64,000 bases of DNA from Ascochyta rabiei. Lineage: Eukaryota > Ascomycota > Dothideomycetes > Pleosporales > Didymellaceae. The notes under the pieces were generated by a model. The model searched no databases. It was not told the origin of the DNA and saw only the letters and a list, made by a program, of their open reading frames with translations. A program made the position numbers and the translations under genes. Below are positions 1 through 11,684 of the stretch, one piece after another (position 1 is the stretch's first letter; every line of letters begins with the position of its first letter). The stretch covers positions 2,975,001 through 3,039,000 of the forward strand of contig NC_082405.1 in assembly GCF_004011695.2 (NCBI RefSeq), written 5' to 3'.

Positions 1-2
1 CA

Positions 3-155
3 CCGCTACCACCACGTGCTCCAAGCAGGGATCTGAACAAGAGCCGCAAAGGAAAGGAAAGAGCCAGAGTTTACGAGAGTGTAGATTGGAGTGATGAGCA
101 GGGGTCAGATGTGGAGGACGTGAGATGTTTGGGGAGGAGGGCACGAACAAGTTGA
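3..155 (+). CDS. Possible 3' end of an unknown gene
   Basis: Reading frame 3 is open from the first bases of the window to a TGA at 153-155. The peptide is hydrophilic with mixed charge, including a K/R-rich stretch followed by an acidic stretch, and ends in LGRRARTS. It looks like the C-terminal tail of a larger protein lying to the left. The length (about 50 codons) is short enough to occur by chance and no family is recognised, so this is a tentative partial call. Confidence 0.35.
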   Translation, partial: PLPPRAPSRDLNKSRKGKERARVYESVDWSDEQGSDVEDVRCLGRRARTS

Positions 156-1914
156 GGGTTATTAGGAATTGCTTTTTTTGGGGCGTGGCATAGAATTCTA
201 ATAGAGCTGCAAATCTATCAACATACAATACGCACAATCTAGTTGTGTTCTTCATTATGCCCTCTCACTTCGATATCGGATTGCGTAAAGTTGGGCCATT
301 TCACACCTTCTGCAACTGAGCTGAAGAGTGGTTGTCGGCCAAATTTCGATTCAGCGCAACGCTTGGACAGCCTGTAGTAACGTTGGACCTCTGGTACACC
401 ACTCCAGACAGTGCCAGACTTGACGATCCAAACTCGTGGGTCTGTCAAGTCCCACTTCCCCAGGTCCCAGGTGTCAAGGCTCGCCGCACATCGGCCCGAC
501 TCGGACTTTGCAAGTCGTTCGTTCCAAGACAAGCAATTCGTTGCGCTGCTTTCCACACGTTTCTTATCTTCGCTGCCAGGGGGAAGGCGCATTTCGGTTC
601 TTCTTGTCGCTCACAAAAATAAGCCACGCATTTCTTAGCACTTCAGATCCCGCGCCAGATATGCCGTTGAAACGTCAGCCCAGCGCTGCGGATTCCGCTG
701 ATTATAGCGCATGGGGAGTCGCACGTGGAGGTCAACGCTTTACGTAAGTCGGGCAACTCCAACACCCAACGCCCATGGGGAGACCTGAAAACTTGGCAGC
801 CAGTGGAGGGAAAATTACCGCAGGCCCACAGTGGGGACGACATCTTAGATTACCACGGTTTGGCAGCCGTACACCGGTGTGTGTATTGAACAGGAGCGGG
901 GCGGAGGCGGAGTGGGCATTGAACGACGTCAGCGGCTGATGGGGGCCGCATGCGATTTTGTCGTGATCTATGCCAAGACAGAATAGCTACCAAACTTTGA
1001 ATGAGGCTTGCTGCACACAAAAATATAGGCTGTTGGTGGCTGTGATCGCAGCACTGTGTGAAAGTCCCTTGTCAGGGTAAAAAGGGTCCAGTTACAGAGA
1101 GGACCACAATGACTGAACGGGGTCCTCTTGGCTGGTGGATCTGAGTATCATGGCGGGCACAGGATCCGCTTTTCGGCACAAGCGTGTCAACCATCTCGGA
1201 CCTCGTATGAGTAGGCATATGCACGAAAGTACTCGGTAGTAACGGCAGGCTGGCGCCCTCACCAAATCTTCTCAGGTACCGCTTCAGCCGCGGCCGCAAA
1301 CAATAGGCGACAAGTCCGAATTGTTTCTTTGCAGCGGAGCTCTCTCGATGCTGGGTAGCGCCCTGTTAAATCTGGGCCTTGCAGTAGCGGGCGTTCTGTT
1401 TTATAGTGGCCATCTCTTCTTTATTGTTATCGGTTCTTGTTATCGGGAACGCGGATGCATTTCGTCATAGCCACTACACCAGATGCAACTTTACAATTGA
1501 AGTTTCGTCTTCAGGAATCTTCGTCAGTTTTGGCTTTTGCAATACAGTCGCTTCTGATCTCCGTGCTTGCATGACTTAAGAATGTGAGCAGCATAGACTG
1601 GCCTGTTTAAATGGTGCTTTGGCTGGTAGGATAGACAGTTGTCGCAAAGGTTGATTCTACCCACAGGCGTTGCATCGGCCTAATCGATTAGAGTCAAATA
1701 TCGATTCCTCTGCTTGTTGCAAGGGTAGGAGCGGAATAATCTTCCATCACCTGACAATTCGAATGCTGAGTGAATGGGTATGAGTCAACGAATATTGATT
1801 CGATATAAAGCCAGGAACGCTCACAAGCGCAGGCACAGGGGTATCCATCCATCGACCATTAGATCATGATCATGACAACTCTTGTGTCAGCGACGGATCG
1901 CCTCAAGGGTGGTT
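156..1914. other. Intergenic region, no gene recognised
   Basis: Only short overlapping frames on both strands (for example 239-592 and 1072-1299 on the minus strand), with no domain, no plausible exon chain and no consistent codon bias. It separates the left-edge fragment from the 3' end of the amino-acid permease. I see no repeat or RNA gene here. Confidence 0.6.
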
Positions 1915-3687
1915 CTAAACAGCACGCTTGTCGACTGGGACATTGCGCTTGAAGCCAACGAGTTGAAGCATCTCGGTCCAGAAGCCAACAGGAGGGGTAA
2001 TGAAGGACGCCTCGTAGATGTCGATGACTGGCGCATCCCAAACGAGGTCGACCTCATGCGGCTTGCGCAGCTTGGTCCTCTTGAGAACCTTCCAGAACGT
2101 GAAAGTGATAGGTGCGAGGAACACCATCGTGTAGTAGGTGAAAAGACCCTCAATAGTGAACTTGCCGGGCAAAAACGTTGAGTAGCCGTAGCAGCCGACC
2201 ACGCAAATGAGTAAGACGAGAGCCACAATAGTGCCATATGGCTGGAAATATCCAGTGTAAGGAAGGGTCTTGCGGTCGAGTCCTTGCGCTTTGCATGCGC
2301 GGTAGAAGGCCAGGTATGTGGCACACATTGTGATGTAGTTAATGAGTCCACCAGCGGTCACAATGTTGACCAGCCAGTTCAGAACGGTAGCAGAGCTGTC
2401 AGACAGCTGCAAGAAGGACAGGAACGGGAAGATCATAACAACAACAAAACAGTAGATCGGGACACCATTCGCGGTGCACTTGCGCAGGAACTTGGGTGCG
2501 CGACCTTCGATCGAAAGCGAGTACAGACTGCGAACGGCGCAGTAAGTGTAGGTGTTGCCGGCGGAAAAGATACTGGTGATCAGTAGAGCATTGACAAGGT
2601 GAGGGAGTCCACCAATTCCCAAGTTGCTCATGGCGATAACGTAGGGAGACGCGGCGGCACTGCTCTCTCCTGATGTGAGAACTGAGACGAGCTGGGGATC
2701 GTTGTAGGGCAGGACAATGCCTACGCAGAGCGCTCCAAGGATGAAAAAGGCACCAAAACGGAAGTAAACGGTCTTGAAGGCGCTCTTGATGTAGACACGT
2801 GGACGCTTCGCCTCGCCTGAAACCATCGAGATATATTCAGGCCCGACAATGCAGAAAGAAGCGGCCCAGAGTGCTCCAAGGAAGCCCTCGAAGTGGCCCA
2901 AATCACCGGTGGTATAGAGGGATCCGAGCGGGCCAGGATCACGCCAGTAACGGAATCCATATGCGTCTTTCTTGGGATTGCCACCAACCATCTGAATCTA
3001 TTAGCGAGGCAATTTTTTTCTTTAGCGAATGGCTGCCTACTGTGATGAAAGTAAAGCAGTACAGGATAAGGATCAGAAGGACTTTGCCACCGGAGAGCCA
3101 GAATTCTGCTTCACCATATGCCTTCACGGCCAGAACATTGCAAGCGGCGTATAGTACAATGACAGCAGCGCACACGGCTGCAGCAGGGATGTCATCCCTC
3201 CAATATTTCAGGACGATGTTGAGCGCGGTGATTTCAAATGGAATGAGCAAGGCTTCATAGAGGAAAAAATTCCACCCGGCCATGAAGCCCAAGGCGTCGT
3301 CGACCCAGTGGCCGGCCTAGTTTTAAGATCAGTTACGTCAAATGTTAGGTGTAAATAAGGTGTAGTCACCATTCGGATGAACCCTCCACTGACGGGCATG
3401 TAAGTAGCCATCTCAGCCATGGCGTTGTTCACGAGCGCAATCACGCAAGAATAACCAGCGTATGCTAGCAGAAGCCCGAGAGGGCCGCCCTTATTGAGGG
3501 CGCCGCCGATACTGACGAACAGTGCTGTGCCAATGGAACCACCGATAGCGATAAGCTGGATCTGGCGGTTTCCAAGATGGCGTTGAAGGTCATCGGAGTT
3601 ATCAGTTACCGTACCATGCTGGACGTCATCCCCGTTGTAGGTCTCGTGAACGAATTCGCCCGAGTACTTCTTCTCCCCGGTAGTCAT
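1915..3687 (-). CDS. Amino-acid permease (APC family), three exons
   Basis: Exons are 3687-3370, 3316-3041 and 2991-1915, joined by introns of 53 and 49 nt with phase-0 GT/AG borders, giving 556 aa. The N-terminal motif RQIQLIAIGGSIGTALF is the first transmembrane segment and substrate-binding GSIGT loop of fungal amino-acid permeases. VSGGFIRM joins AGHWVDDALGF across intron 1, and CFTFIT joins MVGGNPKKDAYGFRYWRDPG across intron 2; both are family landmarks and confirm the splices. Length fits the usual 530-600 aa, twelve-helix plasma-membrane proton symporters. Substrate (general, proline or another amino acid) cannot be told. The start was chosen because it precedes a typical hydrophilic cytoplasmic tail. 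It appears intact. Confidence 0.92.
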
Positions 3688-5553
3688 GGCTGCAAGGGGC
3701 GTTGTCGCGCAGGCAGTGTTGCGTAAGGATGAGTTGCTTGAGGATGTGTCGCTTGGGTAGTGGGAATTGTCGCGTGAGGTAGGACTGGAGTGTTGCTCTG
3801 GATCTGGAGTGGCGCAAAGGAGTCGACCTCAAGGCAAGTGGGTGAAGGAGCCGAAGCTATAACTGAGTCGCACTATAGGCAGTGGACGTGAATTGGGCTG
3901 TGTCGCGGTATGAAGTTCGCGTACCACCTTGTCAAGCCAGCCCCTTTGGATGAGTGGCGCAGACTTTATACGAAAAGCAGGTGCGGGTTATCTCTTTGGC
4001 GCCCTGCATTGCTTCGCTACCATCAATAGGATCCGCCTGCAGCATGCGGCTAGGGGTCGGAAATGGTAAGGCGTAGTTCTGGGCGTACGGGGCCGACTAG
4101 CTGCAAGTAGCATAGTAAATTTGACCCATGAAGCTGGGCATGGATCGTCGGCGACGGCACAGAGTTTTCACCAACCCCGGACGCAAGAGGCCCCCACTCG
4201 TTGCGTGTGCAAGTCGAATCAGGGCCATCGCGTCGAATGCACCAAAGAACGGCAGCGCCTTAATCAGTCGGCCTGGGCGAAACTTTTGCCTCTTTGCAGT
4301 CGATCAACGAAAACAGCTTACTGCGAAAGAGATAGAAGCGCCTGGACCAAGTCGTGTATGACCTGTATGGCACCAACAGAAAACGGACCAGTGAACCTGA
4401 ATGCTTGAAATCAGTACCCTCCGCTGCACGCAAATGGCCACAAGCCTCCCTCCAAGCCTCCCTCCAATGTGATGTACGGCAATCGCATGTTCAGCAGGTG
4501 AATCGTTTGTCACATCTGATCAGTCCAAAAACCCTGAGCTCTGCCTGTAGCTGTGGAAGCGTGTAAAGTTCCCTGGTCCTCGCATCTTTTGACGGAAGGA
4601 GGCTGTTTGATGCATGACCTTCAGGCTGAAGGAGCAGGCGCTGTGCGGGAACTGTCTTGATAACGGCAACTCATCGGTCTTAGTACTCAGCAGTATTCAA
4701 CCCATCTTTTCGACAGGTTGATAAATCTCGATCTAGTAAGGCAATTGAGCGACTGGTACAAAGCATCCCGATCCTCGTGGAGACATGTTAAGACCAAGCG
4801 TGACAGGGATACTATCCTCGAGTTGGGTGTCGGATGTTGCGCAACTGCCCTGGAATGACCTAGAGCCATGCCACGCGTACCGAAAAGAATGTAACGATCC
4901 ATGGGATTTGCGCAATTCGCCTGCCACCGTCCAGTAGATTGCATGTGAACTAGATGGTGCGAACGTGTTCGGTCTGTCGCAAGACGATGCGTCGAGGTAC
5001 CGGGAAGGTGTCGAGGCTACTTTGAACACTTACCAGATGCACATGAGCGCCGTGCACTGACGGTGACACGAATCCAATAGCCTGCGAATATCATCCGAAG
5101 CAACAAGCATCTTGCAATAAGTGTGGTCCATGAGCGGCGTCTTTCAGGTCTTTCTCAAGCGAGCCGGCTGCTGTTGCCCCCGCAATCGCGGCTTGTCCGG
5201 CATACACAGTAGGCTGGCCATCGAGCATCGCATTGAGCTAGAAGGGAAAGCAGACAGCCGCAGATGAACTCAGAAGTGATGATGAAGTGATATTTTCGAG
5301 ATCGAGGTCTGGGGCACGACATGGTTTTGTGCAGTCACGGCAGGCAGCGCGTAGTCTCGGATGAGCAACCGTAGCTCGCCTTTCGTCTAATCCGCGACTT
5401 CTCTTCCGAGTGAATTTACTCCGAGACGGAAGCACACCCTTCAATACCGAGTACCGTGCTTGACGACCTCCAGGTGGCCTCAAACACTGAGACCTCTCCT
5501 TGCTGCTCTCAGATTTTAGTTGATTACACCCATCCTACTGTAGCGCTTGTTTT

Positions 5554-5584
<31 letters not shown>

Positions 5585-6480
5585 CGCCAATTGACATTCT
5601 ACCCAGGCTTGTGCAAACAAGCTCAGCACGCGCTACCGGTAGATCATTCATACCCTGGCTCGTATGGCTACAGACTTACTAAACCAGATCAGCAAAGTCG
5701 AGTTTCCTGAGTGCTTTTCATCTGGTAGCAACGGGAGAGATTGCGGCGCTCTTTGCGCGCTGTCAATACATATTTTATCTTGGTAAATGCTTCTTGACAC
5801 TAAGTAGTATAGAAGACTGGACTGATAGCACGTCCCGATCTTTCCGTAACACAAAAAGCTGGCATGGTGTCAGTATGAGTTTCCGTGGCTTTGCTCTTTG
5901 CACTTGTGCTTCGACTGTGTCATCTTTATCTTTTCCACTACGTGTCCAGAGCCACCGTGAAGAACCCCAGTTCTGGTTCTGTCCGCCATTGCCCTACAAC
6001 GCCACACGCATGAACCAGAAGCGGCGTCATGCAGCTAACTCTTCTCCATGCTTCTGAGCGGGATCCTCCATTATGATGCCCCGCAATGATGTGGCTTTCG
6101 ATCTCAGTCGTAAAGTTTGCGACTTCTACGATCTCCACTAGCCCCTGGTAATAATGTCCGCATTCAGTTAACTGGACCGTAATGACCCACGAGCGCACTT
6201 ACTTATCTCGAATGCAACAACACTTTCCGACGGAAGATTTATAGCTACTACCGCCTGTAATTTCTTTGCCGTGGAGATATGGGACTGCCTGCCGGGCGTG
6301 TGTCGTGCGATCAAGATCAACCAAAGACTCCTTCGGCCGCCCAGTGATAGCTTCTTATCTTGAGTCTTGGATGTTAGCCTGGGCATACAACACCCCTCGG
6401 CTATCGATTCGGGTCTCAATTTGTCGTCGCAAAGAAATAGCGAAATGTCATCAGGTCAACAATATGAATGATCTCATTTG
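3688..6480. other. Intergenic region with a T27 tract
   Basis: A 2.8 kb stretch upstream of the permease and downstream of the monooxygenase. The reading frames in it are short, overlap on both strands and show no domain. It should contain the permease promoter just right of 3687. The only clear structure is the homopolymer at 5558-5584. Confidence 0.6.
5558..5584. repeat. T27 homopolymer
   Basis: An uninterrupted run of 27 T. It could be slippage or, read on the minus strand, the A tail of a retroposed copy. No recognisable element body or target-site duplication is seen next to it. Confidence 0.9.
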
Positions 6481-7842
6481 CTAACTATGTCTGATTTTCT
6501 CACAGCATTTCGTTGCTTCTGCCACCACATTGTACTCAAAAAGCCACTGTGTTATCGCTCTCTCATGGCTATTCACGTTGGCTGGTAATCGGTCGTCATA
6601 ACCGAGCGCTCGAATCTTCGATTCCAACTCTTCGATCGGCGTAGGAAACCTTATGGTAATGAGTTGGACTGCTATGGCACGAGGTAATCGGAAAGACTCC
6701 CATTGCTGAAGTGCTGCCGGTACCTTGGTCGGTAGGAAAGGCTGCGCAATTCCAGACAGAAATACTCCGAGCGAAGCCGCGTCTTCAGCTGCGGCGGCAG
6801 CTCCCTGTCCGTGAGAGGGTAAGTGTGGGTGACACGCGTCTCCAATCGCAACCGCTCTACCGTTAACGCACGATGTTAATGGCTCTCTGCAACATATCGT
6901 CCACAACAGCGGTGTTGCTGCAAGATTACACAATTTTCGGACAGTCGGGTGGAGGTTCTCGGCCAGCTTCTGCAACTCTGTCTTGGAGCCTTCCACGTTG
7001 TACTTCTGGATCGCATCGATGTTGGTCGCTATTGCTGGATGTATAAGGAGGCCGTACCATGATTCTCCACCATCTGCTTGGATGACGAGGAAGTAGATCC
7101 TCTTTTCTGGGATCTGGAAGTACGACATACCCTCGTCTTCTTTCTCATAGAGAGCTCTCAAATCCGGGTCTGCCATAATCTGTTCTCGCGAGATCTTGAA
7201 GCGGTATGCCGTACGTCCAGCTCGTAAGGGAGGTGTAGTGTTGTTAGTGATAGTGTCGATGAGCTTACTATGCACGCCGTCTGCTACTACAACCAGATCA
7301 CTGACCACCTCTCTTCCCTCCCTGAGAGTTAAAGCGCCTTTTTCAGGGCTCAGTGCAATCACTTCTTGATCCATGCGAATATCTATTGGCAGTAACATCG
7401 ATGGCGTCGCCATTGCTATGCTCAACAGCCCTTCATGCAGCGCTTGTCTACGCATCAACAACCAGTCGTATCCGAATTCTTCACGGTTGTACTTGAAATC
7501 AATGTGATGCAGTTGCTGCAATGTTTCGCCATGGAAGACTCTCTCCTGCTTGTTAACACCCGGCTTAGCTTTCGGAAAATCAAACCCCCACTTGTCGATG
7601 ATGCGGTTGATGTTCGCACCCAATGCGATGGCGTTCGATAATGGCGAGGTGGTACTTGTGAAGGCAGATGGATACTTTTCGTATACAGTGACTGCGTGGC
7701 CGACATTGCGCAGGGCAATGGCTGCCGAGAGGCCGCCTGGGTCAAGTGAGTTTTGGAGTTTAGCAGAGAGACTGTGGTGAATCGACTGACCAATGCCTGC
7801 GCCCACAACAGCGACTTTCAATGGATCGTTGATTTGCGACAT
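6481..7842 (-). CDS. FAD-dependent aromatic monooxygenase (salicylate hydroxylase-like)
   Basis: Two exons, 7842-7791 and 7736-6481, separated by a 54 nt GTCAGT...CCAG intron (7790-7737); product 435 aa. Splicing restores the dinucleotide-binding motif VAVVGAGIGGLSAAIAL. Further class A flavoprotein hydroxylase signatures are the ADGVHS motif and the second FAD/ribityl motif AIGDACHPHLPSHGQGAAAAAEDA. Such enzymes use NAD(P)H and O2 to hydroxylate phenolic or heteroaromatic rings. The intron is a multiple of three and has no stop, so the unspliced frame also reads through, with 18 aa inserted in the FAD motif. I prefer the Met at 7842 over the in-frame Met at 7890 because the Rossmann strand follows it closely, as in the family. 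The substrate is unknown. Confidence 0.87.
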   Translation of the reverse strand: MSQINDPLKVAVVGAGIGQSIHHSLSAKLQNSLDPGGLSAAIALRNVGHAVTVYEKYPSAFTSTTSPLSNAIALGANINRIIDKWGFDFPKAKPGVNKQERVFHGETLQQLHHIDFKYNREEFGYDWLLMRRQALHEGLLSIAMATPSMLLPIDIRMDQEVIALSPEKGALTLREGREVVSDLVVVADGVHSKLIDTITNNTTPPLRAGRTAYRFKISREQIMADPDLRALYEKEDEGMSYFQIPEKRIYFLVIQADGGESWYGLLIHPAIATNIDAIQKYNVEGSKTELQKLAENLHPTVRKLCNLAATPLLWTICCREPLTSCVNGRAVAIGDACHPHLPSHGQGAAAAAEDAASLGVFLSGIAQPFLPTKVPAALQQWESFRLPRAIAVQLITIRFPTPIEELESKIRALGYDDRLPANVNSHERAITQWLFEYNVVAEATKCCEKIRHS

Positions 7843-8706
7843 GTTTGTGATGAGGTATCGTTGGGCGAAAGCAAGCCTGCCGTTCGACATTTGTCAGGTC
7901 TGACTAGCTTAACCCCTCCTCTTTAAATCAAGTTGGCACTGGTCCTTGCTGAAGGATGAGCGAGGACGGCTTACAGCGTCTTGATGACACCCATGGACCA
8001 GCATATCGGGGGGCCTAAACCAGCTCTACCGATAAACAAAACAATTTATTGAATGGAATAACCAATATAGCTACCACTTTCGAAATCAAACCATGAGCTC
8101 CCGAGAACTATCCTTTATTAGGAGGAGATGTATCTATAGTATCTATAGACAGATTGTAGAGCAGTTGTCTTTGTAGGGCAGCATACCGGTATGGTACTGC
8201 GCACAGACAATGGTCCAACGCATGTGAGAGGGCGGTGTACATTGGTGACAAGCCAACACAACTTGGTGCTACGAAAACGTTGCACTCAATTTTTGGAGCA
8301 CTGCAAATCACATATCGATCAATGGCTTTAGATGAATGGCAATTGAGTATTACCTGGGCATAAAGTGATACAGAAGTCCAGCGCCCCCCGCACTTGCCGC
8401 TTGCCCCACTTCGACCCTTCAGGCAAGAGTCAACAACACCGTACGTCTACACTGGAACATTTCAACGCCTCAACGCCTCAAAGCCTATCCTTTTGCCTCA
8501 ATATTGTCACGCGACGGACTTACCATAGGAGTACTGGTACGAATCACATACCGGCGGTTCGTAGCACCTGCCACATCATAAAGACCATCAAAAGCAGGTC
8601 GTGGAGAGAACCTCACTTTCCCCTGTTTCTTACTTCCCATCACTTTCACGCTTCCTCTTAACCTTTTCGAGCATCTTCAACGAGGCAGTCCACCTGGTAT
8701 CCCACA
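7843..8706. other. Divergent intergenic region
   Basis: About 860 bp between the start codons of the monooxygenase (-) and DUG3 (+), so it must hold both promoters. Small frames at 8108-8311 (-) and 8365-8661 (+) have no family features. No RNA gene or repeat seen. Confidence 0.6.
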
Positions 8707-9925
8707 ATGTGCCGTTGGTTTGCGTACATCTCACCAACAGAGCCCTGTCTCCTGTCAGATGTCTTGATCACGCCCGCAAACAGCATCAGCAAGCAGTGCT
8801 CCGAGCATTATCTTCCTCGACTGCTTCCTCACAACAAGGACAAAGACCTCGATCACACCTCGGATGAGCTATTGCGCATGCGCAACTCGCTGTTGAACAT
8901 GGACGGACTAGGAATTGCCTGTACGTCCTCCACACGCCGATATACAATCTTCAGAAAACATATTGCTATCATTTCGCGGCTTGCCCTATCGTTCTGGTGG
9001 GTTGAAAACTTACTGCTTTTTGTACAGGGTATACCGAAGCATCGTCTTCCTACGTTAAGCACGTGACTGGTCCTCGGCCGGCACTCTACAAATCTCAGAA
9101 CCCCCCAATCAACGACTTCAATTTCAAATCTCTGTGCGAGAACACCGAAACTCATTGTGTTTTTGCTCATATAAGGGCCAGCAGTGGTAGCGTCGTCACT
9201 CAAGTCAATTCACATCCCTTCGTCTTTGGCCGCCACGTCTTCATGCACAACGGCGTGATCTCTAACTTCTCTGCCATCCGCCGCGACCTAACCAACCTCC
9301 TGTCGTTCGACGCATACTGCAACATCTTTGGCTCCACAGACTCGGAGCACGCAGCAGCACTCTATATCACGAACTTGACCAACCACGGTGACAAGTCGAC
9401 GTGGGAGAAGCCATATTCTCTCAAAGCCATGTTCGCCGCTATACGCAAGACTATTGTTCAAATCCTGCAACTCCAGCACTCGAAGCTCGGTAGCTCCAAT
9501 ACACCCAACTCTCTTAATTTCTGCACCACCGATAGCACAAAGCTGCTCGCAATCCGTTTTCGTAACCACACTACCCAGCAACCTCCCAGCCTATACTGGT
9601 CTGAATTTGCCGGCCGCACGCTCAACACAAAGTACCCTGGACATCCTGACGGGAAAGAACTAATTAACGAAGAGGCCGTGCTGGACAAGGAAGAAAATAT
9701 CGGCAAGCATAGTGAGTTGAGGTATTAGATGCTATCTATTGGTAATCCTGACACTTCTCAGCGATCGTTGCGTCAGAACCAACAACCTATGATGAGAACG
9801 AATGGCATTTGATCCAGGCAAATCATGCATTGCTGGTAGACGAGGAGGGTGAAGAGATGGAGGTAAAGATCGAGTATGATGAGGAGCTTAATGCTAAGGA
9901 TCCGAAGTTTGATGCGAAGGAGTAG
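8707..9925 (+). CDS. DUG3: Class II glutamine amidotransferase, DUG3-type
   Basis: Exons 8707-8920, 9028-9711 and 9762-9925 (introns 107 and 50 nt) give 353 aa, close to yeast Dug3p. The protein starts MCRWFAY, so after Met removal Cys2 becomes the N-terminal nucleophile of the Ntn-hydrolase fold. Intron 1 removal creates GLGIAWYTE, and exon 2 carries FAHIRASSG, NSHPF, FMHNGVISNF and GSTDSEHAAALY, all typical of the family. In yeast Dug3p works with Dug2p to open the gamma-glutamyl bond of glutathione in a cytosolic, gamma-glutamyl-transferase-independent pathway; that role is inferred here by homology. The last exon ends in an acidic tail. It looks intact. Confidence 0.9.
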
Positions 9926-10227
9926 CAGATGTGCAAGTAGCAGGTCGTTACCTAACACCCCTCAATGTCAAAACAGCAGAATTTTGCCATTCTTTTCAGA
10001 ATAACAATATTGCACGAACGACCGCTTTGTAGCGTCTACTGAAGTGAGGGCTACTAACAACTTACCAGCTCCGTTGTCAGCTAATTACAGTTGTCCTAAA
10101 TTAGGTATCTCATGTCCATTGCAGGAACAGGGCTGCAAGATATTGTTCAATGCATTGCAGAAATACCAGCCTCCTGTTTACGACATATTCATTTTAAAAA
10201 TCTTGGATTTCTACGAATAATATCTTA
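9926..10227. other. Convergent intergenic spacer
   Basis: About 300 bp between the 3' ends of DUG3 (+) and the membrane protein (-). AT-rich at its right end, probably 3' untranslated regions of both; no gene seen. Confidence 0.6.
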
Positions 10228-11684
10228 CTACCTGTAGGCACCCCTATCACTCCGATCTAACACCCCTAGCCCCTTCAAGGTAACCCCACTGCCCTTTCTA
10301 TCCAACGCCCGCTGTGGTGGGATCAAACCCATTTTCTCCTTTTCCTCGAACTGCCGCTCCAACTCTGCCTCTCTCCGTGCGATCTCAACCAGCTTGACTC
10401 GCTCCCGCCGCGCTTTGGCCTGGAGTTCGCCAAACGGATCGAAACGCTCACTTTCGGGATCTTTGAACGGGTTTTTAACCCAGCTTCCACGATCTGTGAG
10501 GGTTGTTGATCGTGGTCTCCCAGCGAGCACATCATACGCTTTATTGAGAGGAGGGTCTGCGAAAGGATTCGGTGTGGGTTGAGGCATAGCGATGTGTGAT
10601 CGATCGAGGGTGGAGGAGACTGTTTCTGGCCGGGCGTAGGAGCCTGGACCGAACAAAGTGTTGCTCCGGTTTGTGGATTGGGTCATGTGCGGCCCATTTG
10701 CTGCGAAGGGTGCAATGGCGTTGTTGACATGTGCTGTTTCTGAGGCGCGGATGGCGGCATAGTTGGCGGCGTCGCGCTCCAATTCAGCTTCGAGCTTTTC
10801 ATCTCGTCGACGTCTACGTCTTCTACAATATAAAATAATGCCCACTACAAGTGCTATAGCGCCTTGAACAGAATCAGTGGCCATTCATACAAGCTTTACA
10901 TACGTGACGTACCAATTATACTCAGAGTGACAGCGGCAGCTTCGGCACCTTTACTCATCAATGTATGCTCAGGCCGTTTCCTTATTGGCGAATCGTTATC
11001 TTCTGCAGGACTTCCAGTAAAATCTGGAGGTGATGGTGGCAGCAACGAGATTGTGGCAGTGAGTGGTTGTGTTGGTCGAGCGACTTTACCCGAAAAACCC
11101 TGTGTTTTGCTAGAGTATATGAACGTGGAAGACGCGGAAGAGGTGGGCAAGGTGGTAGAGCTCAATATTGTTGAAGTGACAATCAACACTGATGTGGGGT
11201 AAGCTCCAGGGGGTGATATGGCGCCGATGCCTTGTGATGTGGGTGTCGGTGCAAATGATGGAGAAGAATTTGACCTCAGCGTACTTGTTGATGATGGTAT
11301 TGACGTGACAGACTGTCGACTAGATATAGTGGATGCTGGGCCGGAGCTCGATGTGGATGGCAGTGATGTCGAACTAGAGCTTGCTTTTGATGTCGATAAG
11401 TTTGGCATGGTGATGATTGATGTAACGCTCTCCTTTGGTGATGGTAGCGCGCCATCATCATCATCAGATCCTGATTTATCACCAGATGGAGCGCCAGTTG
11501 TGGAAGGACTACTGTCAGGTGAGTCCGGGCTTTCCAGGCCTTCCCCCTCACTCCCAGGACCAACGGCACCAAGACCGGCCTCTTGTCGCTTTGAACGAGT
11601 GGCTGGAACTTGAATAGGCGAAAGCCGTCGAAATTGATAGCGTGACATGACTGAACGAGTCGACAGTATCTGAAAGCTACACAC
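10228..11684 (-). CDS. Ser/Thr-rich single-pass membrane protein
   Basis: Exons 11684-10913 and 10862-10228, with a 50 nt intron (10912-10863) inside the membrane segment: SIIG joins AIALVVGIILYC. The layout is a long Ser/Thr/Pro-rich ectodomain with an acidic SDDDDG patch, one hydrophobic helix, a cytoplasmic RRRRRRR stop-transfer run, then a charged tail with NPFADPP and NPFKDPES motifs (NPF is an endocytic sorting signal). This resembles fungal wall-sensor or Mid2-like architecture, but no family is proven. The 5' end is uncertain: no signal peptide precedes this frame. A frame from 12140 begins with a hydrophobic stretch (CLFFLPLTFLVLATFW), and another around 12000-11690 is Cys-containing; either may be upstream exons of this gene. 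Confidence 0.65.

Noticed and set aside
239..592. 117-codon minus-strand frame and overlapping plus-strand frames
   Set aside because: Mutually overlapping frames on both strands with no motif or splice support.
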